NCBI GenBank assembly: GCA_964030475.1
Contig: CAXIPT010000002.1
Coordinates: 3,156,738-3,220,737 of the forward strand
Length of the DNA stretch: 64,000 nt
Origin: Tethya wilhelma
Taxonomy: Eukaryota > Porifera > Demospongiae > Tethyida > Tethyidae
Direction: 5' to 3'
Shown: piece after piece, positions 1-10,469 of the stretch
Position numbering within the stretch: position 1 is the stretch's first letter
Layout: each line of letters starts with the position of its first letter
The notes under the pieces: generated by a model
The model's input: the letters and a program-made list of their open reading frames with translations, nothing else
Database searches by the model: none
Told to the model about the DNA's origin: nothing
Program-made: the position numbers and the translations under genes

Positions 1-167
1 TTCAGCGCAGATGCTCTTGGCTTCACAGTGGTGGTGTAGGCTAGTATACAGCTGCTGACTTTACAAAGGATTTTCTTGTTTGTCAAACTACCAGACCCGC
101 CTACATGTACGTGCAGGCTACACTGTACACAAATATCACGTGATCATTTGTAGATATTGCGCGCATG
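1..167 (-). repeat. Copy of gene A 5' flank
   Basis: This stretch matches 43801-43955 closely, including the shared words ggcttcacagtggtggtg and gtcaaactaccagacccgcc and the end gatattgcgcgcatg. At 43.8 kb the same sequence lies directly upstream of the minus-strand start exon of gene A. The window may therefore open in the promoter or 5' UTR of a paralogue lying to the left. Similarity stops at the N at 168, so the match may be cut by a contig join. Confidence 0.6.
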
Positions 168-368
168 NTTGAGTGACTATAGACTTATAAAATTTTCTAA
201 GATCAAAAACTACACTTTTGACAAAATAGTTTATATTACCTACACATTTGTGAAAATGTAGTTTTTTTAAAACAGAACATTCTCTAGATGTAAAATAAAT
301 TGTGACCTGTCAAGCGAAAACCTGACGTTTGGGAAATTATTGTTTTTCGAGTAAAATGCGGTTTTAGT

Positions 369-997
369 TTAACCCTTTACAGCCGGATGACGAGTATACT
401 CGTCATTTATTGCATGCACGCGAAATACGGATGACGAGTGTATTCGTCATTGCAGCTTTAGTGCGCGCCTCCGGGCAACGTGCAATAGCAGTGAACTTTA
501 AACTCGATGTACATTTAGGTAAAGTACTGCTCTAGTAAAATACCAAGTTTGAGTTGGAACCCATAAGTAGGTGTGGCGTTAGGAGATCATGAACCACGAG
601 AGGTCACGATTGCGACGATAAGTTTTCTTGGCTCGTTTTCTCTGTAGTGTCTAGGATTAGAAGCTTAGCACTACTTGTGGTAGTAGAGGGATAGTTAGTC
701 TATAGTTTGGAAGCTGCTAAAAGCCAAGGAAAAAGAAAGCCAAAGACGCTCGGAAATCTATGAACTTCGAACCCTCAAACTTTTGCACAAAATTTTCCAA
801 GATCAGCTGGGACCACACTGTTATAAGCTGTCATACAGGTAATAGAAAGGTAGTGTAACACAATGGATTCTTATTTGAAACAAATATAATGCTAGAGCTA
901 TAAAATAAGTGACAATCATACAGTACTAAAATTTAATTTTTAATTCAGTATTTGAACACGTGATCGCGTCCTGTAATTAGGGGCTGTAAAGGGTTAA
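369..997. mobile_element. piggyBac-like non-autonomous element (copy 1)
   Basis: The body 373-993 begins CCCTTTACAGCC and ends with its exact reverse complement. Both sides carry TTAA (369-372 and 994-997), the target-site duplication used by piggyBac transposons. A related locus at 2040-2060 resembles the empty site. No transposase reading frame is present. Internal sequence is shared, with divergence and inversion, with the elements at 4697-5338 and 22824-24505. An internal near-repeat, gatgacgagt(a/g)tactcgtcat, occurs twice at 384-452. Confidence 0.7.
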
Positions 998-1029
998 TTC
1001 GCGTTTTTGCACAAAAAATTTTTTACTGC

Positions 1030-1226
1030 ACGATTGGGTTGTGCTACATTTCAGCATGCTCCACGCAAAATTTGAGGGGTGGAGCTGCTTTAGTTGCAGA
1101 GATATAGACGGCAATACCAGACTAGTTCTTTTCTATTTAGTTGCTAACACAGAGAACAGTTGCTATGCTGTGCAACAGAATGTAGCGAATATTAATGAAA
1201 TTAAATTATTGTTCAGTGCCCTATAG
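1030..1226 (+). repeat. Direct repeat, copy 1 (partner 2095-2290)
   Basis: This segment and 2095-2290 share long near-identical blocks, including the word aaaatttgaggggtggagct and a following atatagac. The short reading frames in both are not conserved past the repeat and are not called as genes. Confidence 0.6.
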
Positions 1227-1319
1227 GCTTTTGTTCACAGAATTTTGGAACAGCACATGCACAGAGAGATCAGCTAAAGCTTCTGATAGGCTTGCCTAAT
1301 TTAAGCACCCACAAAAAGC

Positions 1320-1985
1320 AGGCTCGTGGGTGTTGCCTCATCCTGTGCGCGATCGCATACAGGTTATTTTTAGGCTTATCTTGGTTCCTAGAACTTACTC
1401 TACCTAGAATCTAGCACTTTTCTAGAAAGCGCTTACCTCCACGAATCCAGTAGCTTTCTCCTGGGTCTTCTTTCCTAGCTACTTGCTTCTCACTAAATAA
1501 TTAAACTGGCCACGTGGCTGTTTGTGGTAATATTCAGCATGTACTGTACACGATCTAATTATGATTAGGAGAATATACGGACTGCCCATAGTTTACCTAG
1601 CAACAACTTTACAACCGATTTTCTAGGAAGCCACGAGTGGAGGCAGGGCTGCTTGCAACAGCTATATTGGGAAAACTACTAAAGCTATGTGCATCAAATT
1701 TTAATATGCGCTTTCTTAGAAGGCCTAGACATACGTGGAATAGCTAACTCAAAATTCGCCAAAATTCCCAAATGTCAGGTTTTCGCTTGGAGCCTCACAT
1801 TTTTTAATCACAGAAAATGTTTTAAGTCGATAGTTAGTCAAAAAGACTAAGTTCTTTATCTGTACTGTGAGAAAACTTTATCACAAACAATGTTTTTCAC
1901 CTCAATATAACGTTCCAAGTGTTGAAAAAAGTATAGTAACTATTTTTCAAGGAAAAATAATCGTTTTTTGTCAAAATTGTATTTG
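1320..1985. repeat. Duplicated non-coding block, copy 1 (partner about 3515-4050)
   Basis: About 500 bp is repeated in the same orientation at 3515-4050, with shared gcgatcgcatacaggttatt, ccatagttta and gaagccacgagtggaggcag. Both copies run into the ~212-bp array sequence; here that is a single isolated unit at about 1795-1985. The block around 1770-1797 is also inverted relative to 313-336 and 1985-1999. No gene is seen. Confidence 0.6.
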
Positions 1986-2094
1986 TGAGGCTCCAAGGAA
2001 ACCGGACGACTGGGGAAATTATTGTTTTTCGAGTAAAATACGGTTTTAGTTTATTTAGCGTTTTTGCGCGATTTTTTTTTGCTGCACACACACA

Positions 2095-2290
2095 TTGTGC
2101 TACATCTCAGCATGCTCCATGCAAAATTTGAGGGGTGGAGCTGCTTCTGTTGCAGAGATATAGACCATATTATAAGCCCTGTTCATTTTTATTTAGTTGC
2201 TAACACGGAGAACTGTTGCTATGCTGTGCAACAGACCGTAGTGAATATTAATGAGTTAGGCAGCTGCCACCAAAATGAATTGTTTATTCG
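2095..2290 (+). repeat. Direct repeat, copy 2
   Basis: Partner of 1030-1226, in the same orientation, with several substitutions and small indels. No gene is seen from 2040 to 2370. Confidence 0.55.
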
Positions 2291-2369
2291 ATGTTCTTAG
2301 TTGTCTATATGCAGACTGATCTCAGAATTTTGCTATAGCACATGGGCAGAAAGGTAAGCTAAAGCTTTA

Positions 2370-2635
2370 CAAGTAAAAATAAACATTGGAAATGTAATGA
2401 GACACAGGAATGGCTAAATCGTAAAAAGAACGCAAAAAAGATGGAATGGCTGTTAAGAGTGTGTGCAGAATTCTTCCTGTATGGGCTACATTTAACAATC
2501 TCCTTATTGAGTCTCCCATTTTGCCCACAAGAAGAATCCCTTACACACTCTAACAGCCATTCCATCTTGTTTGCGTTCTTTTTACGATTTAGCCATTCCT
2601 GTGTCTCATTACATTTCCAATGTTTTTTTTACTTG
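2370..2635. mobile_element. Fold-back MITE, ~266 bp
   Basis: Two ~100-bp arms form a long imperfect palindrome. The left arm runs caagtaaaa...gagacacagg...agatggaatggctgtt; the right arm is its reverse complement, ending ...catttccaatg...acttg. The loop is short (about 2490-2535). The element codes for nothing convincing. Confidence 0.7.
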
Positions 2636-2989
2636 TTTGTTCTCATTTTTCCATATTTCTAAAAAATTACATTTGAGTTGGTGTGTGTAGCTAGCTACTG
2701 AGCTAGTAGTCTGGCAAGCCAGACTCACTGAGCTGGTACTTGAAGTCACAACTTGTTGTGTAGCCTGCTTGATACTGAAGTGAAACACACATCTCAGTCA
2801 TTTGGAGGCAGGAGCTGTATCATAAGATTTACTTGTCTTCTATATGTTATGATAGTCAAAGTCCTGATTCATCTCTTAAGAAGAGCAACCAGGTATCACA
2901 AAATAGTTCCATTAAACTTTACTGCATTTAATTCCAAATAACGCACACTTTTGTGTGTGGAAAGGGTCGTCAATTCGAATTTTCTAGAA
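2636..2989. other. Stretch without recognised features
   Basis: No gene, splice pattern or repeat was recognised. The short reading frames here have no supporting features. Confidence 0.4.
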
Positions 2990-3448
2990 GCTAATGAATT
3001 ATGCATGAGTGTAGAAATTAATGGCGGCCATATGGAGGAGGCGCTTTTCGCCTTGTATCTAGCTACTCAATGAGAGGCGCTAAAAACCGATGGCAAAAGC
3101 GACTGTACCGGAAGAAACCAAGTTCATCGGTTCAAGAATCAGCTTCTAAAAGTGAATAGTCTCTGAGAAAAGTTGAGCCAACATAGAAAAAGAAGAAGAA
3201 GAAGAAGAAGAAGAATAAGAAGATGGAGAAAATTGGAGGTTTGGCATATTTGTGTTTGTTACTTTAGCGATGTTTTTAGGCCATGTTTTTGGGCTCATTA
3301 GAAAGAGAAAGAGCTAAATAGTAGCTTTAGAAACCTTTTAGTGCTAAGCGCTCAGTTTTTGTAGAGTTATTCGCGTGAATATTTGTATTGTGCTAATGGG
3401 CCATCCGTGCCATTCCTGTGTACCCAGTACTACCGTACTGGGAATACG
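2990..3448 (+). repeat. Left ~460-bp inverted repeat
   Basis: Reverse complement of 8317-8755. Shared landmarks are ctaatgaat at the outer edge, gaaattaatggcg, gcatatttgtgtttgttac in the middle, and a small palindrome around agtactaccgtact at the inner edge. It contains a (GAA)n tract at about 3187-3222. A much weaker relative of the inner edge may lie near 60330-60400. Confidence 0.75.
3187..3222 (+). repeat. (GAA)n microsatellite
   Basis: A run of AAG/GAA triplets inside the left inverted repeat. The partner at 8540-8560 has a shorter run. Confidence 0.85.
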
Positions 3449-3514
3449 TGCTTGTCTAATTCAATCGCTTATATCGCTTATATACAGTAGCTTTCTACTC
3501 GTAAGTATTGCCTC

Positions 3515-4050
3515 TCCCTGTACGGCGATCGCATACAGGTTATTTTGAGGCTTATTTTAGTTCTTGGAACTTACTATATCTAGAATCTATCTCTCTGCTA
3601 GCAAGCGCTTACCTCCTTGAGTCCAGTAGCCTTCTCTTTTCTAGCTATACTTGCTTCTCACTAAATAATTTTAGTCCCCATGTGGCTGGCTGTGGTAATA
3701 TTCAACATGTACTGTACATGATCTAATTAAGATACGGAGAGTATACGGACCGCCCATAGTTTACATAGCAACAGGTTTACAACTGTTTTACCAGGAAGCC
3801 ACGAGTGGAGGCAGGGCTGCTTGCAAGAGCTATATCTGGAAAAGTACAACAGCTTTTCGCACCTAATTTTGATATGCGCTTTCTAGAAAGATATAGATAC
3901 ACATGAAATAGCTAACTCAAAATTCCCAGAAATTCCCAAACGTCTTGTTTTTGCACATTTTTAATCACAGAAAATATTCTAAGTCGATAGTCAGTCAAAA
4001 AGACTAAGTTCTTTATCTGTACTGTGAGAAAACTTTGTTCATCACAAACA
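3515..4050. repeat. Duplicated non-coding block, copy 2
   Basis: Direct partner of 1320-1890. It flows into a partial ~212-bp array unit (about 3957-4051), which is then cut by the transposon at 4052. Confidence 0.6.
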
Positions 4051-4051
4051 A

Positions 4052-5348
4052 CTCAGGTAGGTTAAGGAAAATTAACTGAAAAATTATGCGAGAAGACCAT
4101 AACTTTGTTACTATAGTTACTATATCAATAGAAACAAGAAATGTTCCAAAACATAATACTTTAAACTAACTGATTCCATAATGATAGTCACATGACTTTT
4201 CATTTCTGCTGAATTGGCAAACAAAAAGTGCACATGAATGTATACATTTTACCCTAACAAAGAAGTGATTTTCAGTCTTAATATTACCATCACTAAATTA
4301 GGTTAAGATAATCTACATTTTCACACTTTCATATTTAGGGATTTTCGCTTTGTGTTTAAGTTATGGCATTTAAAAGTCTTAAAATGGGTGTGCATTAAAT
4401 AGAAGTTGGTGCTTTGTGACTAATTACTTCTTAACAAAGCAAAAAATTTTCATTATGAAAATGTGGAGTTGTTACAATATTTGAGGTCCCAAATCATGCA
4501 GCTGTCGATTTCGTACAGTTTTAGACGTACTTTTAAAATTTGCTCAATCAGCAGAAATTAGAGGTCATGTGACTATGGCTATCACTCAAATTTTCTTAAA
4601 AACTTTCATATCGTGTTTTCATTTCTGTAAGATTAATAAATCACAAGTATTCACTTTTCATGAATACTAATTCTGGCCACTTTTTGTAACTTTTCCTTAA
4701 CTCTTTAGGGCCTAAATTTATTATGTATATTTAATTAGATTTTATGAATATTTAATTAACCTTGGTTTTTGTACATTTTTGTTTTTGCTTTAGCCTTAGT
4801 CACTCTCTTTTGTAGCTAGTTGAGCTTAGCTCTGGTTGTACTAAGCCATGGCTATATCAAATTAGTTCTAAGTTAGCTTTTATAAACTTAAAAGCTTGAA
4901 AAACGGAAGGGGTCAAAGTTCGCCAAACGACCTGCATACTTTAGGCTTTTTTTCCAGCTTGAAGAGCAGCACTGCAAAAGCGCTCGCATGCAGGAATAGC
5001 CTAAGCCTCCCTGCACTTCTATAGCTAGCGTCAAGCTTCTCCTGCTAAGCACTAAGAAAGAAAAGTGAGTTTAAACCAAAGGTCACGATTCTCGCCACGA
5101 TTGCAAACTTTGAACTCTAAAGCTTATATCTCCCCTCCCACTAATCAGACCTGACTCTTACTTGGTATTTTAGTAGAGGACTTCATTACCTAACTGCACA
5201 GCAAGTTTAAAGCAAATAGCTCAAACGCTATGGCTATAAAATAAAAAATGCAAAAAATCACAGATTACGCGATCACAGATTACGCGATCGTAGAATACGC
5301 ACGTGCGACTTTTGGCGCTGTCGGCCCTAAAGAGTTAACCTACCTGAG
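4052..5348. mobile_element. CTCAGGT-ended non-autonomous DNA transposon (copy 1)
   Basis: The ends are perfect 14-bp inverted repeats, CTCAGGTAGGTTAA and its reverse complement. Without the nested element the match extends to about 20 bp. The element sits inside an array unit. The interrupted word acaaacaatg is rebuilt if the two bases AA are a target-site duplication. A nested TTAA element (4697-5338) is inserted just inside the right end. There is no transposase. The same terminal motif ends the element at 21015-21693. Confidence 0.7.
4697..5338. mobile_element. piggyBac-like non-autonomous element (copy 2), nested
   Basis: The body 4701-5334 has inverted ends CTCTTTAGGGCC/GGCCCTAAAGAG and is flanked by TTAA on both sides (4697-4700 and 5335-5338). 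Removing it restores the right end of the surrounding CTCAGGT element, so it is the younger insertion. Its interior matches the element at 369-997 in reverse: ttggtattttagtagag here against ctctagtaaaataccaa there. Confidence 0.75.
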
Positions 5349-6230
5349 AATGTTTTTCACCTCAATATAACGTTCCAAGCGTTGAAAAAGTAACTATTCA
5401 CAAAAGTGTTTCTTTTGTGCTAAAAAATCTTTTAAAGGCAAAATAAACGTTTTTTGTCAAATGTGTATTTTTTAGTCACAGAAAATTTTCTAAGTCAATA
5501 GTCAGTCAAAAATATTAAATTCTTTATCTGAAAACTTTGTTTATCACAATGTTTTTCACCTCAAGATAATGTTCCAAGTGTTGAAAAAAGTAACTATTCA
5601 CAAATATGTTTCTTTTGTGCTAAAAAACATTTTCAAGGCAAAATAAACGTTTTTTGTCAAAAGTGTATTTTTTAGTCACAGAAAATTTTCTAAGTCGATA
5701 GTCAGTCAAAAATACTAAATTCTTTATCAGTACTGAGAGAAAACTTTGTTTATCATAATGTTTTTCACCTCAAGATAATGTTCCAAGTCTAAAAAAAAGT
5801 AACTATTCACAATAGAGTTTCTTTTGTGCTAAAAAATCTTTTCAAGGCAAAATAAACGGTTTTTGTCAAAAGTGTATTTTTTAGTCACAGAAAATTTTCT
5901 AAGTCGATAGTCAGTCAAAAATACTAAATTCTTTATCTGTACTGTGAGAAAACTTTGTTTATCACAATGTTTTTCACCTCAAGATAATGTTCCAAGTCTA
6001 AAAAAAAGTAAGTATTCACAATAGAGTTTCTTTTGTGCTAAAAAATCTTTTCAAGGCAAAATAAACGGTTTTTGTCAAAAGTGTATTTAATAGTCAGTCA
6101 AAACGACTAAGTTCTTTTTCTGTACTGTAAGAAAACTTTGTTTATCACAAACAATGTTTTAAGATAATGTTCCAAGTGTTGAAAAAAGTAACTATTCACA
6201 AAAGTGTTTCTTTTGTGCTAAAAAACATTT
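5349..6230 (+). repeat. ~212-bp AT-rich tandem array, forward block
   Basis: About four units in forward orientation. Each carries the same ordered words: gatagtcagtcaaaaa, ttctttatctgtactgtgag, aactttgtttatcacaa, tttttcacctcaagataatg, gtaactattcacaaaagtg, tttcttttgtgctaaaaaa, ggcaaaataaacg and tcacagaaaattttctaagt. Translations of these units appear open by chance and are not genes. Confidence 0.9.
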
Positions 6231-6535
6231 GGGTCATTCCATTCTTAGTTGATCAAATACATACTTGTAATACATCATTTCAAAGCTTCTTTCAAGTGCT
6301 ATTAGGAAATCTAGTTGGTTTCCTCATATCTTTCTCCTAGTTGAAGATAAACAATATTTTGTACCACAGAGTCAGTGGAAAATTGCAAAAATATTAAAAA
6401 TTTAACCTGTTATAACTCGGAAGCCATACAACATAGGAACCTAAATATTGTTGTAGTTTTACATCTCATACACACATTGGATAAAATCTGAGGATATGGG
6501 TCATTTTTTTGTGTTGATTCCACATGGAATGACCC
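6231..6535. mobile_element. 305-bp MITE with GGGTCATTCCAT ends
   Basis: Perfect 12-bp terminal inverted repeats (6231-6242 and 6524-6535). It lies exactly where the array flips from forward to reverse. No reading frame. I saw no clear target-site duplication. Confidence 0.75.
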
Positions 6536-7920
6536 AATAGTTACTTTTTTTAACATTTGGAACTTATCTTGATGTGAAAAAAATAATTTGTGATAAATAA
6601 AGTTTTCTCACAGTACATAAAAAAACCTGTCTTTTTGACTATCAACTTAGAAACTTTTCTGTAACTAAAAAATACACTTTTGAAAAAAATACGTTTATTT
6701 TGCCTTGAAAAAAGAATGAAAAGATTTTTTAGCAAGAAAGAAACACTTTTGTGAATAGCTACTTTTTTTAACACTTGGAGCATTATCTTAAGTTAATAAA
6801 CATTTTTTGTGAAAAACAAAGTTTTCTCAGAGTACAGATGAAGAATTTAGTGATTTTGACTGACTATCTACTTAGAAAATTTTCTGTGAAATATATACAC
6901 TTTTCACAAAAAACTTTTATTTTACTTTGTAAAGATTTTTTAGTTCAAAAAAACACTTTTGTGAATAGTTACTTTTTCAACACTTGGATAATTATCTTGA
7001 AGTGAAAAACTTTACGATAAACAAATTTTTCTCACAGTACATATAAGGAACTTAGTCTTTTTGACTTATTAACAATTTAGAAAATTTTAAGCGACTTGAA
7101 AATACAGTTTTGACAAAAAAACGTTTATTTTAAGTTTAAAAGGTTTTTGAGCACAATAGGTCCTTTTTTCAACACATGGAACATAAGTCGATAGTCAGTC
7201 AAATAGACTAAGTTCTTTATTTGTCCTGTGAGAAAACTTTGTTTATCGCAAACAATGTTTTTCACCTCTTAGAAAATTTTCTGTGACTTAAAAATACAGT
7301 TTTGACAAAAAGCGTTTATTTTGCCTAAAAACATTTTTTAGCACAAAAGAAACACATTTGTGAATAGTTACTTTGTTCAAATTTTGAAACATTATCTTAA
7401 GGTAAAAAACATTTTGATAAACAAAGTATTCTCACAGTACAGATAAAGAACTTAGTGCTTTTGACTGACTATAGACTTAGATAATTTTATGTTATAAAAA
7501 TACAAAAAAAGTCTATTTTGACCTGAAAAGATGTTTTTTCACTAAAGAAACACTTTTTTAAATGGTCGCTTTTTTCAACACTTGGAACGTTATCATGAGG
7601 TGAAAAACTTTGTGATAAAGAAAGTATTCTCACAGTACAGATAAAGAATCTAGTTTTTTGACTTATTAACGATTTAGAAAATTTTCAGTGACTTAAAAAA
7701 ACACTTTTGACAAAAAAGTTTATTTTGAGTTTAAAAGATTTTTAGCACAAAAGAAACACTATTCTGAATAGTTTCTTTTTTCAAAACTTGTAGCATTATC
7801 TTGAGGTGAAAAAAGTTGTTTGAGATAAACAATGTTTTGTGTCAGTCAGTATAGATGAAGAACTAAGTCTGTTTGACTGACTATCGATTTAGAAAATTTT
7901 CTGTGACAAAAATACCCAAT
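6536..7920 (-). repeat. ~212-bp tandem array, reverse block
   Basis: About six to seven diverged units in reverse complement to 5349-6230, recognisable by ttttctcacagtac, cttagtctttttgac and gaaaattttctgtgac. It ends near the N at 7922. Confidence 0.85.
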
Positions 7921-7922
7921 TN

Positions 7923-8316
7923 CATACATATAGAGCATAAATTGTTCACCAATTACAAGACATTCATCTTCTCATGGGAATTTTGAAATATGTGTGATCG
8001 TGATCCAAAGGTTGAATTGACAACGGTTGGACAACACTGGCTCTAGACATGGGTAGTACTTCTGTTGGAGAGGAAGTTGCTTCTGAAAATTCAGGAGTAA
8101 GAAGGACATTATTCTCTTCAGGACTGGTTACTTTCTAGGATTGCTCATGGGAGCACAACACATCCATGACTACACATGTGTGCACACATAATACATACCA
8201 TATATACACACAAGTAGTTGTATTATATGATTGGTTACCTCTGTGTTTGTGTCTTTCTTATAGTTGTGGAAGGCAACTTGCTGCCTAAAATAATCAGCAC
8301 ATAGGAGAAAAATGCA
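7923..8316. other. Stretch without recognised gene
   Basis: Unique-looking AT-rich DNA between the array and the right inverted repeat. No domain, splice structure or repeat was recognised. Confidence 0.4.
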
Positions 8317-8755
8317 TATTCCCAGTACGGTAGTACTGGGTACACAGGAATGGCACGGATGGCCCATTAGCGCAATACAAATATTCACGCGAATAACTCT
8401 GCAAAAACTGAGCGCTTAGCACTAAAAGGCTTCTTAAGCTACTATTTAGCTCTTTCTCTTTCTAATGAGCCCAAAAACATGGCCTAAAACCATCGCTAAA
8501 GTAACAAACACAAACATGCCAAACCTCCAAATTTCTCCATCTTCTTCTTCTTATTCTTCTATGTTGGCAGGACCTTTCTCAGTGACCGCTCACTTTCAGA
8601 AGCTGATCCATGAACTAATAAACTTGGTTTCTTTGTCTTCACGTGCTTTTGGCATCGGTTTTTCGTGTCTCTCCTTGAGTGGCAAGATACAATGCCTAAA
8701 GCGCCCTCTCCATATGGTCGCCATTAATTTCTAAACTCGTTCATTATTCATTAGC
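8317..8755 (-). repeat. Right ~440-bp inverted repeat
   Basis: Reverse complement of 2990-3448. An 89-codon reading frame at 8465-8734 lies wholly in this repeat, has no equivalent in the partner copy and is rejected as a gene. Confidence 0.75.
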
Positions 8756-9536
8756 TAGCTAGCCGGCCCGCACGTGCACGTGAATTGTACCCGTAGACTT
8801 AGCGACCATTTCTATAGCAACACCTCTTCTCAACAAAGTTCTTTTCAACAAAGTTCTGTCTCTTGAATCTGTAGTTGTGTTGTCTTCGCACTTACGCAAA
8901 GCTAAGTCAAACAATATTCAATTCAACATATTCTCTTTATTAGAAAATAGACCCTAACTAGTAGTAAAAACTGTGGACAGTTTACAGCTCTCGTTTCAAA
9001 CATCTCATTATACTATATTAAAAGGTAAGTTCTCTATAGCTAATAATAAATATGATTGCACAGTATAATTATTATTATTGCCTTCCTATAACGTAGCTAT
9101 AAACATCTTACAGTGCTGATAATTAATATTTACAGACCCAACTCAGGCTACTACTACTTTGTTATCCTCAATTGTGATCGTGACAACCGTGACACTGTAT
9201 TGCCACTAACTTATAAATCATCTCAACACTCAATTACATTTATCTACAATAGTGTCAGTCTAATAAGCATCCACACTACTCCATTTACAAGGTATGGTGA
9301 GCTGTTGTACATGATAAGTATATACATGTAATGACAATTAACCACAAATGCAGGGCTAATATCATCAAGTTCTACTGTAGTATGCTCTATCTACATCTCA
9401 TTTAATAGCAGCTAAGTTATATATCAGGGAATGCACTAGTTGCATATAATTATTATAGCGTACAAACAATAGTACTATACTGAACTATATACCATTAGCA
9501 CGTGAAGTATAGTATTTACACTTGTAAATTTGCAAG
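8756..9536. other. Intergenic DNA, likely including the Helitron 5' region
   Basis: Non-coding stretch upstream of the first Helitron reading frame. A Helitron 5' terminus (TC after an A) should lie here, but it cannot be fixed without another copy. Confidence 0.35.
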
Positions 9537-10469
9537 ATGCCTACAAAGCAACAAAAACAACGGGCTCTGCGCAAAAAGAGGTACTTAGATAATGTTGAAC
9601 AAGAGAAGGAAACTAAGAAAAAAAGATATTTAAAGAATAATGATCAACATAAAGCAGACATGCGTACCTACTCGAAATCTAGTTACCTTTGTAATGCTAG
9701 AAGAAAGCAAAGAATGTCTAACGAAAATTACAAACTAGACCCTGAAACTAAGAAAGTGTACACTAGAAATAGTTATTCAATAAATGCTGAGCCATTTAAA
9801 GCCTCTTCTAAAGAGGCCTATGCTAAAAACCCTGAGGGGAAAAAACAAGCCTCAAGGAAAAATTACAAAAAAGACCCCAATGTCAAAAAGGCAGCCTCTA
9901 AAAAAAACTACCAAAAAAACCCTCAGGTCAAAAAAGCAGCTTCAAAGAAAAATTACTCTAAAAGTTCAGCTGCTAGAAAAATTGTGATGAAAGCCTACCA
10001 CATTAGGAACAGAAAAGCTATTTGTGCACAAAAACGAGACAAATATGCCCTTTCTGAGCCTAAACGTGAAGAATGTGAAAGGCACAGGAAACACCTGGCT
10101 GAGCTAATGTATCAGAACAAGCAAATCAGAGCTAAATTGATGAAAGCTTACAAAAGAGTTTCAAATGTTTCAAAAGTTTCAGCTAGGGCTGTTTGTGGTG
10201 TAGCAGCAAAAAAATTGTTCAGCATGCTGCTAGATTACCGTAGAGAGTACACAAATCTCCTACGTAAGTCTACCAAATCTAACAAATCCATGAAGATAGA
10301 GAAGTTAGAAGATTTTGGTAATCGTTGCCACACTGCTATCACCGAGCCATACTTTTATGACTCAGCTTACCAACAGGTTAAGCGTAAACAAGCTCTGCCT
10401 GTAAATTCAAAAGGCCAGTGTGTTGTAGCTGAGATCACTGTTGTGCAAAAAAAACAAAAACAAGAGTGA
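9537..10469 (+). pseudogene. Helitron N-terminal basic region (frame 1)
   Basis: 310 codons rich in Lys, Arg, Asn and Tyr, with several ~14-residue repeats of the form KKNYxKxPxxKKAAS at about residues 95-150. Such basic repeats are common at the N terminus of animal Helitron proteins with a DUF6570-like region. The frame ends at TGA within a few codons of an A8 run at about 10446-10453. Reading that run as seven A's would continue directly into the next Helitron frame, so this is the start of one long protein rather than a separate gene. The ATG at 9537 is the first in frame. Role: DNA binding in rolling-circle transposition is inferred. Confidence 0.65.

Larger units (their letters stand above)
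2990..8755. mobile_element. Composite fold-back structure with tandem-repeat arms
   Basis: The outer inverted repeats 2990-3448 and 8317-8755 are reverse complements over about 440-460 bp, with indels. Inside, array units of the ~212-bp repeat run forward at about 3955-6230 and in reverse at 6536-7920, around a 305-bp MITE. The layout recalls Drosophila Foldback elements, whose long inverted repeats contain tandem repeats. The spacers at 3449-3950 and 7930-8316 are not inverted copies of each other, so a single-transposon origin is inferred rather than shown. The N at 7922 lies in the right arm. Confidence 0.5.

Noticed and set aside
5349..7920. CRISPR-like array
   Set aside because: The units are ~212 bp without short constant repeats and unique spacers, and the DNA is eukaryotic. 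It is a satellite array.
8465..8734. 89-codon reading frame
   Set aside because: Lies entirely in an inverted repeat whose partner copy does not keep the frame.
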